A stretch of DNA of 15,150 bases from Planctomycetota bacterium (lineage in GTDB: Bacteria; Planctomycetota; PUPC01; DSUN01), in assembly GCA_035384565.1 (NCBI GenBank), contig DAOOIT010000104.1, positions 1 through 15,150 on the forward strand, read 5' to 3'. The translations under genes were made by a program, and so were the position numbers. Numbering within the stretch: position 1 is the stretch's first letter; each line of letters opens with the position of its first letter. A model generated the notes under the pieces. The model had not been told where the DNA came from. It was given only the letters and a program-made list of their open reading frames with translations, and searched no databases. This document shows positions 7,928 through 14,735 of this stretch, one piece after another.

Positions 7928-8341
7928 ATGCCAAAGCTGAGTCTCGCCAAGGTGTCAACGGCTGCCTTGCAGCAGGAATTGCGCCGGCGGTTGGAGGCGC
8001 TGCCGAAGCTGATCGCCGAGCGCGACGAGCTGAACCGTCAGATCGTCGAACTCGAGGCGTCGGCCGCAACGGCCGAACCTCCCAAGCCGGCGAAAGCCCC
8101 TGGCCCGGCCAGAAGGGCGCGGAAGGCGAAGCACACACGGCGCCGCACGACTCTGGCTGCCTCGCTCGCCGAGGTCATGGCGGGCAAGGGAGCCATGTCC
8201 ATTGACCAGGCCACAGAGGCGCTCCTGGCCTCCGGGTACAAGAGCGCGTCGAAGAACCCTCGACACCGCGTCAAGGTCACGCTCTGGGAAGACGAGCGGT
8301 TCGAGCGCGTCGGCAAGGGCCAGTACGCTGTGAAGGCGTGA
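7928..8341 (+). CDS. Coiled-coil/winged-helix protein, paralogue 2
   Basis: Exactly the same length (137 aa) and plan as the gene at 7387. The first 46 residues match at about 37 positions, while the linker and the winged-helix domain have diverged, with the recognition-helix region YKSASKNPRHRVKV against YENRSKHFQTLVRN. The last part, FERVGKGQYAVKA, keeps the wing pattern. The leader is also similar: GTGAAGGGG and CGCATGCCAA occur in both, so the duplication included the translation start. The divergence in the C-terminal domain suggests different binding targets with a shared dimerising coiled coil (inference). Confidence 0.75.
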   Translation: MPKLSLAKVSTAALQQELRRRLEALPKLIAERDELNRQIVELEASAATAEPPKPAKAPGPARRARKAKHTRRRTTLAASLAEVMAGKGAMSIDQATEALLASGYKSASKNPRHRVKVTLWEDERFERVGKGQYAVKA

Positions 8342-8392
8342 GACCCCTCGGCGTCTGCCGCGAATCCCGTGGGGAGCCATCGGAGGGAGTGC

Positions 8393-9085
8393 GTGCGAAA
8401 CAAGGCGGCGGCGAACCGCGAGGAGCTGAAGGTATTCATCGCCGCGCGCGAGTCCCAGTGTGACGAGTGCGGCGAGAACCTGGGCCACCATGCGTGGGTC
8501 GCCCTTGTCGGGGAACGGGGCGCCCTGTGCCTGTCGTGCGCCGGTCTGGACCACCTGGCGTTCCTGCCGTCCGGCGACGCGGCCGTGACCCGCCGTGCCC
8601 GTAAGCACTCGACTCTGAGTGCCGTAGTGCTCAAGTGGAGCCGTGCGCGGAAGCGCTACGAGCGGCAGGGTCTGCTCGTGGAAGAGGCGGCCCTGGAGAA
8701 GGCCGAGGAGGAATGCCTGGCCGACGCGGAGGCGAGGGCGCGCCGCCGCGAGCGCGAGGCCGAGCGCCGCGGGGAACTCGACCGGCAGCACGTGGAGCAG
8801 TTCGCCCGACGCGTGCGTGACGTGTTTCCGGGCTGCCCGCGTTGAGCCGACGATGCCATCGCGGAGCACGCTTGCCTGAAGTACAGCGGCCGGGTTGGCC
8901 GCTCCGCCGCGGCCAAGGCTCTCGACGAGGAGGCCGTCCGACTCGCCGTGGCGGCCCATGTCCGGCACACAAAGACCAGCTACGATCAGCTCCTCGCGAG
9001 GGGGTGGGACAGGCATGACGCGCGCGGCGAGGTCGCAGACCAGGTCCGTTCCGTGCTCTCCGCATGGGAGGGGCCGCCGGCCTGA
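8393..9085 (+). pseudogene. DUF2293 gene interrupted by in-frame TGA
   Basis: The frame from GTG 8393 to TGA 9083-9085 encodes one DUF2293-type protein of 230 positions, broken by a TGA at 8843-8845 (codon 151). Before it come a zinc ribbon (C23-x2-C26, C46-x2-C49), the conserved stretch LSAVVLKWSRARKRYERQGLL, and a long charged helix ending FPGCP. After it the same frame continues with IAEHACLKYSGRVGRSAAAK and ends AWEGPPA, the normal C-terminal half. In relatives a Gly is usual at the interrupted site, so a GGA to TGA change is the simplest explanation. GTG 8393 has GGAGGG at 8382-8387; GTG 8369 is an alternative. TGA clearly ends other genes here. Either the protein is lost, the 150-aa half is used alone, or the stop is read through at low level. 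Confidence 0.8.
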
Positions 9086-9192
9086 GGGACGTTGCGGGAT
9101 AAGCACCCCACGTCTCCTCCCAGGGCTTGTGCTGCGGCCGTGGCATCCGCCATCGGCCTCTCGCGGCGGGCGGAACGAGCAGGCGCCGGCGG

Positions 9193-9345
9193 CCCCATGA
9201 GCGCGGCCCCCGTTGGCCGTCGAGCAGGGGGGCGAACTGGCGCCCGTTCGCGGCCCACGGAGCCACATGGGCTGCCCCGTAGCCAACGGGGGCGACGGGC
9301 GGGAGGAACGTCCTACCGGAATTCCCAGCCTGATTCCCTGCCCCT
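9193..9345 (+). repeat. Dispersed repeat R1, copy 2
   Basis: Closest to copy 3 (12103). CGTTCGCGGCCCA.GGAGCC, then CCCCGTNGCCNACGGGG, then CCCCTCGCC occur in the same order with similar spacing. With copy 1 it shares CCCCATG, the 15-base spacing to GTTGNCCG, and the hairpin around CTACCGG. It lies about 70 nt before the XPB promoter. Confidence 0.7.
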
Positions 9346-9414
9346 CGCCTGGCCGCCGGGGCGGTTGGGGGCGCCTCGGGACAGGGCCTTCTCCCCGCGG
9401 TGTGCTCTGGCGTA

Positions 9415-9443
9415 TTGCACGCCGATGGACGGCAGTCTATACT
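9415..9443 (+). promoter_or_regulatory. Sigma70-like promoter of the XPB-Bax1 operon
   Basis: TTGCAC (9415-9420) and TATACT (9438-9443) are separated by 17 nt. Transcription would begin near 9450, leaving a leader of about 57 nt before ATG 9507. Its position after R1 resembles that of the promoter at 5426. Confidence 0.55.
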
Positions 9444-9506
9444 GGCGGCCGGGGAGCCAGGACGGGACTCGTGGCGGTGGCGCCGCGAATGCGAGAGGCC
9501 GTGCCG

Positions 9507-10916
9507 ATGGAGCCCGGGCAGGTGCTTCGACTATCCTTCGACCGCGGGACGCTCCGACTGGACGGTGCGCGTGAGGGAGGGGCCGCACTGGTTCGGGCGG
9601 CGGGGCTGTGGGTCTGGGACGCGCGGATCGGGGCATTCCGGTGCGACGCGATTTACTACGTGCGCGTGCGGGCAGAGCTGTCGGAGCAGTTCCCCGGGCG
9701 GTTTGTGGATGAGGTGCCTGTGCCGCCGCGGGTAGTGTGGGGCGTCGTGAGTCTCCCACCTCTGCGTCGGGAGCAGCAGGAGGCGCTCGACGCCTGGCGG
9801 GCGGCCGGTGGCCGCGGGCAGGTCGTCATGCCGACCGGCACGGGGAAGACCGAGGTCGCCCTGGCGGCCATGCGGGACACGAGCGTGGCCACGCTCATCG
9901 TGGCGCCGGTGCGCGACCTGATGTACCAGTGGCATCGCCGCATCCTCCGCGGCCTTGGGTGTGATGCGGGCATCCTGGGCGACAGCCGGCACAACGTCCG
10001 CAACGTGACGGTCACCACCTACGACAGCGCCTACGCCCACATGGGCGAGCTGGGCGCGCGGTTTGGGCTCGTGGTCTTCGACGAGGAGCACCATCTGCCC
10101 GGCCCGTGCCGCCGCGAGGCGGCGCTCTTCTGCGCCGCGCCGATGCGGCTGGGCCTGACGGCGACGCCGGAGCGATCGGACGGCCTCGATGCCGACCTGG
10201 CGTGGCTCGTCGGCCCCGTCGTCTACCGGCAGGAGATCCCGCACGCCAAGGGGAGGACCCTGGCGGACTACGACGTGGTGCGCATCCCCGTAGCCCTGAC
10301 CGACGAGGAACAGGCGCGCTACGAGGACTATGGTCGCCTCGTCAGGTCCTTCATCGCCGAACGGCGGAAGGAGAAGCCCGGCTACGGTTGGCGGGACCTC
10401 TGCGCGGAATCGGGCAAGGACCCCGAGGCCCGTCGGGCGCAGAGGGCCTACTACGCGAAGAAGTCCGTCGAGGACCGAGCGCAGGAGAAGCTGCGGGTGC
10501 TGGAGGACCTCTTCCGGCTGCATGCGGGCGAGCGGGTGATCGTGTTCGCCGGGTCGAACGCGATGGCGCTGGACGTCTCGCGGCGGTTCCTGGTGCCGAC
10601 GCTGCTCTCGCATTCGCGGAAGCGCGAGCGGCTAGTCGTGCTTGAGGGCTTCGCGGGCGGCCGGTTCCCGGTGCTCGTGGCGAACCAGGTGCTCGACGAA
10701 GGGGTGGACGTGCCGGAGGCCAAGGTGGCCGTCGTGATCGGGGGCCAGGCCTCCACGCGGCAGGCCAAGCAGCGCCTCGGCCGCATCCTGCGCCGCACGG
10801 GGGCGGCCCGGGCCACGCTCTACGAGGTCGTCTGCCAGGACACGAACGAGGAGGACCGCTCGCGCCGGCGGCGGAGAAGCGATGCTTACGAGCGAACAAG
10901 CCATCGTCGCGTATGA
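9507..10916 (+). CDS. XPB/Rad25-type SF2 DNA helicase
   Basis: This 469-aa protein is an ATP-dependent 3'-5' superfamily 2 helicase of the XPB type, known from archaea and some bacteria in excision repair with the nuclease Bax1. The N-terminal domain (residues 7-70, LRLSFDRGTLRL ... VWDARIGAFR) has the look of the damage-recognition domain. Motor motifs follow: Walker A PTGTGKT (109-115), DEEH (192-195), TAT (218-220), motif V QVLDEGVDVP (394-403) and motif VI QAKQRLGRILRR (419-430). ATG 9507 is preferred because it matches the family N-terminus and has GAGAGG upstream; ATG 9489 and GTG 9501 are close alternatives. An upstream extension to 9213 would translate repeat DNA. The 3' end overlaps the Bax1 gene by 35 nt, implying coupled translation. 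Length is typical. Confidence 0.9.
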   Translation: MEPGQVLRLSFDRGTLRLDGAREGGAALVRAAGLWVWDARIGAFRCDAIYYVRVRAELSEQFPGRFVDEVPVPPRVVWGVVSLPPLRREQQEALDAWRAAGGRGQVVMPTGTGKTEVALAAMRDTSVATLIVAPVRDLMYQWHRRILRGLGCDAGILGDSRHNVRNVTVTTYDSAYAHMGELGARFGLVVFDEEHHLPGPCRREAALFCAAPMRLGLTATPERSDGLDADLAWLVGPVVYRQEIPHAKGRTLADYDVVRIPVALTDEEQARYEDYGRLVRSFIAERRKEKPGYGWRDLCAESGKDPEARRAQRAYYAKKSVEDRAQEKLRVLEDLFRLHAGERVIVFAGSNAMALDVSRRFLVPTLLSHSRKRERLVVLEGFAGGRFPVLVANQVLDEGVDVPEAKVAVVIGGQASTRQAKQRLGRILRRTGAARATLYEVVCQDTNEEDRSRRRRRSDAYERTSHRRV

Positions 10917-12126
10917 GGGAAGCCGCGCGGTCCCCGATCGGCTGACCCGCCGCACCCACGCGCAGTACGAGGGCTACGCGCGGCAGATGCTGCTCGCCTA
11001 CCGGCAGGGCGCAGGGAAGACCCGCAGGGAGCTCCATCGCTCGGTGGAAGGCATCCTGGCGAACGAGCCGGACTGCGAGACGCGACGGGTGCAGGCCTTC
11101 TGCAAGCTCCTCGATGACGCAAGCCAGTTCGACAGCGACCCGACGGGGAGGGCCGCGAAGCTCCGCCTTCAGGTCTTCGAATTCGCAGCCAAGCTCCACC
11201 CGCTCGTCGAACGGCGCGACCAGCTCTTCGAGAACACCGAGGCGGAGGCCAAGGCCCGTATCGCCGAGCAGTTGGGCCGGCCCTGGGACGAGATCGAGGG
11301 GAGCCTCCACGCGGACGTGCTGGACTTCCAGTGCCTGCGGGCCTTCGAGCCGGGCTATGCGGACGCGGCGGCCCTCCTCGCCCGCTACAACGTGGCACAG
11401 GTCCAGGCCTGCCTCTATCGTGCGGAGCAAGTCATCATCACCGCAGGGGCCGACTTCAAGACGCTCCTGCGCTACGCCAAGCTCGCCCAGCTTCTCCACG
11501 ACCTTCGGCGCCTCGGCCCATCACGCTATCGCATCGAGCTTTCCGGCCCTGCCTCCGTGCTCCGCGAGACCCGGCGGTACGGCGTGAACTTCGCGCGGTT
11601 CCTCCCCGCGCTCCTCGCGTGCCGCGAGTGGGCCTTGGAGGCGAGTGTGCGGACGCCGTGGGGCCGTCCCGCGCATCTCGCGCTCACGAGCCGCGACGGA
11701 CTGCACGGTCACCTTCCGTCGCCGGAGGAGTTCGACTCGACCCTGGAGAAGAGCTTCGCCGCGAAGTTCGGCGAGGAACGGGACGGCTGGCGGCTCCATC
11801 GCGAGGCAGAGGTCCTCTTCGAGGGCCAGACGGCGTTCGTGCCCGACTTCGCCTTCCGGCACGAGGACGGCACGACGGTACTCTTCGAGATCGTGGGCTA
11901 CTGGACGCCCGAGTACCTGGCGAAGAAGCGCGAGACCCTGCGCCTCTTCCGCGACCACCGCATCCTCTTGGCCGTGGCCGAGCGATGTCTGCGGCCCGGA
12001 GCCTCTGTCCCGGAGGACGTGATCGTGTACAAGGCAGCCATCCGGCTCGCACCCGTCCTGGCCGCCCTCGAACGGATACGGTCGGCGTGCGGCGCAGCTC
12101 CGCCCCCCGGACGCCGTTCCCGTTGA
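10882..12126 (+). CDS. Bax1 (DUF790) nuclease, XPB partner
   Basis: This 414-aa protein belongs to the DUF790/Bax1 family, a structure-dependent endonuclease that binds XPB and cuts near the bubble the helicase opens. The C-terminal PD-(D/E)xK-type nuclease core is clear: FDSTLEKSF (284-292), VPDFAFRH (320-327) and LFEIVGYWTPEYLAKK (334-349), with D322, E336 and the following lysines as likely metal and catalytic residues. The N-terminal 270 residues are helical and match the family's interaction region (LTRRTHAQYEGYARQML at about 21). It starts with ATG inside the end of the XPB gene, so the two are co-translated. The last codons and the TGA lie in repeat R1 copy 3, suggesting that the original C-terminus was replaced (tail PPPGRRSR). 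Confidence 0.88.
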   Translation: MLTSEQAIVAYEGSRAVPDRLTRRTHAQYEGYARQMLLAYRQGAGKTRRELHRSVEGILANEPDCETRRVQAFCKLLDDASQFDSDPTGRAAKLRLQVFEFAAKLHPLVERRDQLFENTEAEAKARIAEQLGRPWDEIEGSLHADVLDFQCLRAFEPGYADAAALLARYNVAQVQACLYRAEQVIITAGADFKTLLRYAKLAQLLHDLRRLGPSRYRIELSGPASVLRETRRYGVNFARFLPALLACREWALEASVRTPWGRPAHLALTSRDGLHGHLPSPEEFDSTLEKSFAAKFGEERDGWRLHREAEVLFEGQTAFVPDFAFRHEDGTTVLFEIVGYWTPEYLAKKRETLRLFRDHRILLAVAERCLRPGASVPEDVIVYKAAIRLAPVLAALERIRSACGAAPPPGRRSR

Positions 12127-12265
12127 CCGACGACCCAGGGATCGATCGGGCGCACGTTCGCGGCCCAGGGAGCCACAGGGGCGGCCCCGTGGCCGACGGG
12201 GAGGCGGTCTGGAACGCGCTGCCGAGCCGGTTTTCCGCCCGTCTGCCCGGCCCCTCGCCAAGCTG
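12103..12265 (+). repeat. Dispersed repeat R1, copy 3 (overlaps Bax1 end)
   Basis: The copy begins inside Bax1 and carries its stop codon. CGTTGACCG and GGGATCGATC match copy 1; CGTTCGCGGCCCAGGGAGCC and CCCCGTGGCC match copy 2. It ends at CCCCTCGCC and runs directly into R2-B, so the two repeats may form a larger compound unit here. Confidence 0.7.
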
Positions 12266-12278
12266 CCGCTGTTGGGGA

Positions 12279-12480
12279 GTGTTCTTCTTCGGCGGTAGTG
12301 TCGAGGGTGTGTGCGAGGGTGTCGAGTGGGCCGCTCCCGGGGGCGGGACCGCAGGGTCGCGGGGGGCAAGGCGTTACGCAGCGGGCTTCGTGGGGCCCGT
12401 GGCAGATCCCTTGGGTTTGGGCGGATGTGTGTCTTCTGTTCCTCCTGGGCAGCTCGGCTGTGGTCCCTCTCTGGCCGAAG
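12279..12480 (+). repeat. Dispersed repeat R2, copy B
   Basis: Partner of R2-A at 3995-4192, in the opposite orientation. It starts GTGTTCTTCTTCGGCGG and ends CTCTCTGGCCGAAG. Weaker similarity may extend to about 12510 (GAGGGCCGAG). It lies at the far end of the 4.4-12.1 kb gene block. Confidence 0.75.
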
Positions 12481-12482
12481 AG

Positions 12483-12516
12483 GCACCGCCCCAGGCAAGA
12501 GGGCCGAGGGCGGTGC
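12483..12516. terminator. GC-rich hairpin, possible bidirectional terminator
   Basis: GCACCGCCC (12483-12491) pairs perfectly with GGGCGGTGC (12508-12516) around a 16-nt loop. It sits between two convergent genes, 25 nt past the stop of the minus-strand gene. No T-run follows on either strand, so termination is suggested by position only. Confidence 0.4.
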
Positions 12517-12540
12517 GGCGAGAGGAGGGCTCAGTGGGGT

Positions 12541-12939
12541 TCAGCTCGCGGGCGGCGTCTCCTGCGGGGTGGTCTCCTGCGGCTGCGCGGGCTGTCGGCG
12601 GCGGCGCTTGGGCAGCGCGTCCTGAGGGAAGGCGAGGGTCTGGACGTGGCCCTGGGCCTGCGCCCACTCGAGGAGCATGCGCAGGACGCGGACGATCTGG
12701 TCGATGGTCGGCTTCGCCCGCTCACGCCCGTTGGGCTTCTTGAGCAGGGCGTCGCTCTTCAGGAACCGGCCGACGTCGGCGGGGCGGAGCGCCTTGAGGG
12801 CCTTGGCCTCGCCGAAGAAGCCGGCGATGACCTCGAGCGCCCTTCCGTAGGTCTTGACCGTGTGCTCGTTCTTGCCCGCCGCCCGCAGGCGCTCCAGGTA
12901 CTGCGGCGCGGCGTCCTTCAGGGTCAACTGGCTGGGCAT
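12541..12939 (-). CDS. Solo integrase core-binding (SAM-like) domain protein
   Basis: This 132-aa protein consists of the N-terminal helical DNA-binding domain of tyrosine recombinases (residues 6-97: LKDAAPQYLERL, EHTVKTYGRALEVIAGFF, and RVLRMLLEWAQAQG). It lacks the catalytic R-H-R-Y domain. It ends in a basic patch (KRRRRQPA at about 111) and a Pro/Gln/Thr-rich tail. The ATG at 12939 has a strong AAAGGAG upstream. It may bind recombination sites as an accessory or regulatory factor, or be a domesticated remnant. It lies 145 nt after the glutaminase gene, with a GC-rich hairpin (about 12982-13005) in between, so it may be transcribed separately. The protein at 5985 has a similar N-terminal domain. 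Confidence 0.8.
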   Translation of the reverse strand: MPSQLTLKDAAPQYLERLRAAGKNEHTVKTYGRALEVIAGFFGEAKALKALRPADVGRFLKSDALLKKPNGRERAKPTIDQIVRVLRMLLEWAQAQGHVQTLAFPQDALPKRRRRQPAQPQETTPQETPPAS

Positions 12940-13084
12940 GGCGAACTCCTTTCGATTCGTTGTGCCCTGGCCTTGGGTGTGGCGGGCCGCCCCGTCGGCG
13001 GCCGCTGAACCACGCCTGTCGTGAACATAGGGGCATGGGGGCGACGAGAAGTCAAGGCGAATGTGACCGGGTGACAGGGATTCC

Positions 13085-13849
13085 TCATGGCGCTTGAGCG
13101 AGCATGGCAGCGGGAGAGAGGAAGAACACGTCCTGCTGGGTGAAGTCGGGAAGGTCGCGGGCGTCGAAGGTCGAGAGGGTGAACGGGTCGAGGTCGAGCA
13201 TCCGATGCGGCTGGCGCTCGAGGACGGACCGGAGCATCCAGGCTTCGCTGGAGTAGAAGACGGCCCGCAGCTTGGGCGCGTAGGCGGCGTCGAGAGGCAT
13301 GTCGCCCTTGAGGAGCCGCAGCCTCCCCGGCTCGTCCCGACGGACCCAGGCGGCCGAGGTCGAGCCCGCGCAGAGCGCGAGCATGGACTTGATGTCCTCG
13401 TCGTTCTCCGCCCGGTCCACCATGCGGAAGAGGACCTCGGAGTCCACCTCCGCGGCGCGGGGCAGGCGGAGCTTGCGGAAGAGTTCGTCGGCGTTGAGGA
13501 TGGTCCCGTTGTGCGTGCCCATGCAGAGCGAGGTCAGTACGGGATGATTGTTCGAGTTCCGCTTCTCACTGCCCTGGGTCCTGAAGCGCGTGTGCCCGAG
13601 GATCACGGTCACCGCGTTGTCGGGCCGAAGCGTGTGCCAGTAGTTCTCGGCCTGGATCAGGCCGTTCGCAGCGACCGGGCGCTTGAATACGGCGACGGAC
13701 CCGTCTTTGCGAAGGACGGCGACGCCCGTGGCATGGTGCCCTCGCTTCTGGTTCAGCAGGAGCAGGCCGGTGAACAGCATCCGGATGGTGACCAGCTCGT
13801 CGCGTTTCCGGCGCTTGCGCCCGAGGATGACGCCCGTGAGTCCGCACAT
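13085..13849 (-). CDS. Class II glutamine amidotransferase
   Basis: From ATG 13849 the protein has 254 aa and begins MCGLTGV, so Cys2 becomes the N-terminal nucleophile after Met removal, the defining feature of Ntn-type (class II) glutaminases. Other family motifs are GHTRFRTQG (85-93), NNHPV (100-104), GTHNG (111-115) and the conserved acid in EVDSE (134-138). Only the glutaminase domain is present, without the synthetase or isomerase parts of GlmS, PurF or AsnB, so ammonia or glutamine would be passed to a partner. The operon context suggests that the partner is an amidoligase. The open frame extends 37 codons upstream, but that overlaps DUF5049 and would bury the Cys. The ATG follows the DUF5049 stop after 1 nt. 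Confidence 0.88.
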   Translation of the reverse strand: MCGLTGVILGRKRRKRDELVTIRMLFTGLLLLNQKRGHHATGVAVLRKDGSVAVFKRPVAANGLIQAENYWHTLRPDNAVTVILGHTRFRTQGSEKRNSNNHPVLTSLCMGTHNGTILNADELFRKLRLPRAAEVDSEVLFRMVDRAENDEDIKSMLALCAGSTSAAWVRRDEPGRLRLLKGDMPLDAAYAPKLRAVFYSSEAWMLRSVLERQPHRMLDLDPFTLSTFDARDLPDFTQQDVFFLSPAAMLAQAP

Positions 13850-13850
13850 G

Positions 13851-14060
13851 CTACTTCTTCTCCTCTCTGGCGGCGAAGCCATGGAAGAGTCCGCGCGCGA
13901 ATTCCGGACGGTGAGTCCTGACCCAGCGCGCTGCTTCCTCGAAGCCGAACTCCTCCGCAAGCTGGGCGACGACGGGCCGGTCGAGCATGTTCGTCAAGCC
14001 GGAGCGCCGGACGGCCTCGAGACCGTCGAGCACGGCTTTCGGCACCTTCACCTTCGCCAT
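13851..14060 (-). CDS. DUF5049 small protein
   Basis: This 69-aa protein matches the DUF5049 pattern: VPKAVLDGLEAVRRSGLTNM (5-24), a DRPVVAQLAEEFGF helix, then EAARWVRTHRPEFARGLFHGF. It is helical and soluble, with no known activity. DUF5049 genes commonly sit beside amidoligase and glutaminase genes and in phage-like regions. Its ATG is 1 nt after the stop of the 141-aa gene, with the Shine-Dalgarno AAGGAGG inside that gene's end, and its stop is 1 nt before the glutaminase ATG. This spacing indicates tight co-translation. Confidence 0.85.
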   Translation of the reverse strand: MAKVKVPKAVLDGLEAVRRSGLTNMLDRPVVAQLAEEFGFEEAARWVRTHRPEFARGLFHGFAAREEKK

Positions 14061-14061
14061 C

Positions 14062-14487
14062 TCAATCCTCCTTCTTCTGGTCGAGTCCCAGGTGACCGTC
14101 CAGCTCCGCGAGTTCGTCTGGCGTGAGACGCAGCTTGGGGCGCAGGAACTTCCACGCGCCGGGCAAGTCGCCGGCGTTGAGCAGCCGCGCCGTCTCGCGG
14201 ACCATGTGCTCCACCTGGTCGAGGTCGGCCCCAGAGAGCCGTTGGAGCTTGGCCAGGCCGAGGCGGTCCAGCTCGCGGACGAACGACTCGCACCGGTCGT
14301 CGAGTTTCTCGCCGGCCACGGCCAGATCGATGCCCTCGACCTCCTTGACCCGTTCCTGGACGACGGCGACGTAGTGGAGCACGTCCTTGACGTCGCTGAA
14401 CATCGAGGCGCCCTTCATGGCTCGGACGAGGTCGAGGGGCGTCTCGCCCTCGAAGGCCTCGCCGTCTCGCATCAGCAGCTTCAGCAT
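14062..14487 (-). CDS. Hypothetical 141-aa helical protein in amidoligase operon
   Basis: The ATG at 14487 has a textbook AAGGAGGT with a 7-nt spacer. The longer open frame upstream is out of context and overlaps the 75-aa gene. The protein opens with a strand pair (MLKLLMRDGEAFEG, 1-14), followed by TPLDLVRAMKGASMFSDVKD and helices rich in Glu, Arg and Leu, ending LGLDQKKED. I do not recognise a named family. The N-terminal 'RDGE.FEG.TPLD.VRAM' looks like a conserved motif of small proteins encoded near amidoligases. A likely role is a substrate or scaffold for the ligase, but this is inference from position. Confidence 0.8.
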   Translation of the reverse strand: MLKLLMRDGEAFEGETPLDLVRAMKGASMFSDVKDVLHYVAVVQERVKEVEGIDLAVAGEKLDDRCESFVRELDRLGLAKLQRLSGADLDQVEHMVRETARLLNAGDLPGAWKFLRPKLRLTPDELAELDGHLGLDQKKED

Positions 14488-14507
14488 CCTATGGACCTCC
14501 TTGCGGT

Positions 14508-14735
14508 TCACTCGCCCTTGATGACCTCGACGCGGGGCCGGCCGAACGGGGCGGTGCCCGTGTCCCTGCCGGCCTCGAACAGCATGATCAGGCGGCGCGC
14601 TTCCTCCGCGCTGGCGGCATACACGCGCCAAGCCTTCCGAAGCTCCCAGTAGGCCTGCGGGTTGGCCGCCACGTGGTTCGTGAGATGTCGGGGCCGCCGC
14701 TCGCGGCCCCAGACGCCCAGGCAGATGCTCTTCAT
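14508..14735 (-). CDS. Hypothetical 75-aa protein in amidoligase operon
   Basis: This small basic protein starts at ATG 14735, overlapping the amidoligase stop as ATGA. The sequence CLGVWGRERRPRHLTNHV (5-22) followed by NPQAYWELRKAWRVYAASAEEA (25-46) appears well structured, but I do not recognise the family. It ends GRPRVEVIKGE. There are no membrane or signal segments. The 20-nt gap to the next gene contains that gene's Shine-Dalgarno. It probably works with the amidoligase, as partner or modified peptide (inference). Confidence 0.75.
   Translation of the reverse strand: MKSICLGVWGRERRPRHLTNHVAANPQAYWELRKAWRVYAASAEEARRLIMLFEAGRDTGTAPFGRPRVEVIKGE

Larger units (their letters stand above)
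9086..9506. other. Intergenic region upstream of XPB: R1 copy 2 and promoter
   Basis: The XPB reading frame is open through this stretch from 9213, but the translation is low-complexity and coincides with repeat R1. It is treated as leader DNA, with a promoter at 9415-9443. Positions 9086-9192 show nothing recognisable. Confidence 0.55.
12127..12540. other. Convergent intergenic region made of R1, R2 and a hairpin
   Basis: This lies between the ends of Bax1 (plus) and the core-binding protein (minus). It is almost entirely accounted for by R1 copy 3, R2-B and the 12483-12516 hairpin. No protein-like frame is present. Confidence 0.6.

Noticed and set aside
8843..8845. UGA recoded as glycine (as in some candidate-phylum bacteria)
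   Set aside because: TGA is a proper terminal stop for several genes here (3012, 5960, 12124), and those code-25 lineages are usually low in GC.
9213..9506. N-terminal extension of the XPB helicase to GTG 9213
   Set aside because: It would translate repeat R1 and the promoter at 9415; family similarity begins at about 9507.
12298..13008. 236-aa plus-strand frame
   Set aside because: It runs through repeat R2-B and antisense to the core-binding protein, and has no family features.
13094..13921. 275-aa plus-strand frame opposite the glutaminase
   Set aside because: It is a shadow of a clear class II glutaminase on the minus strand, with compositional bias and no motifs.
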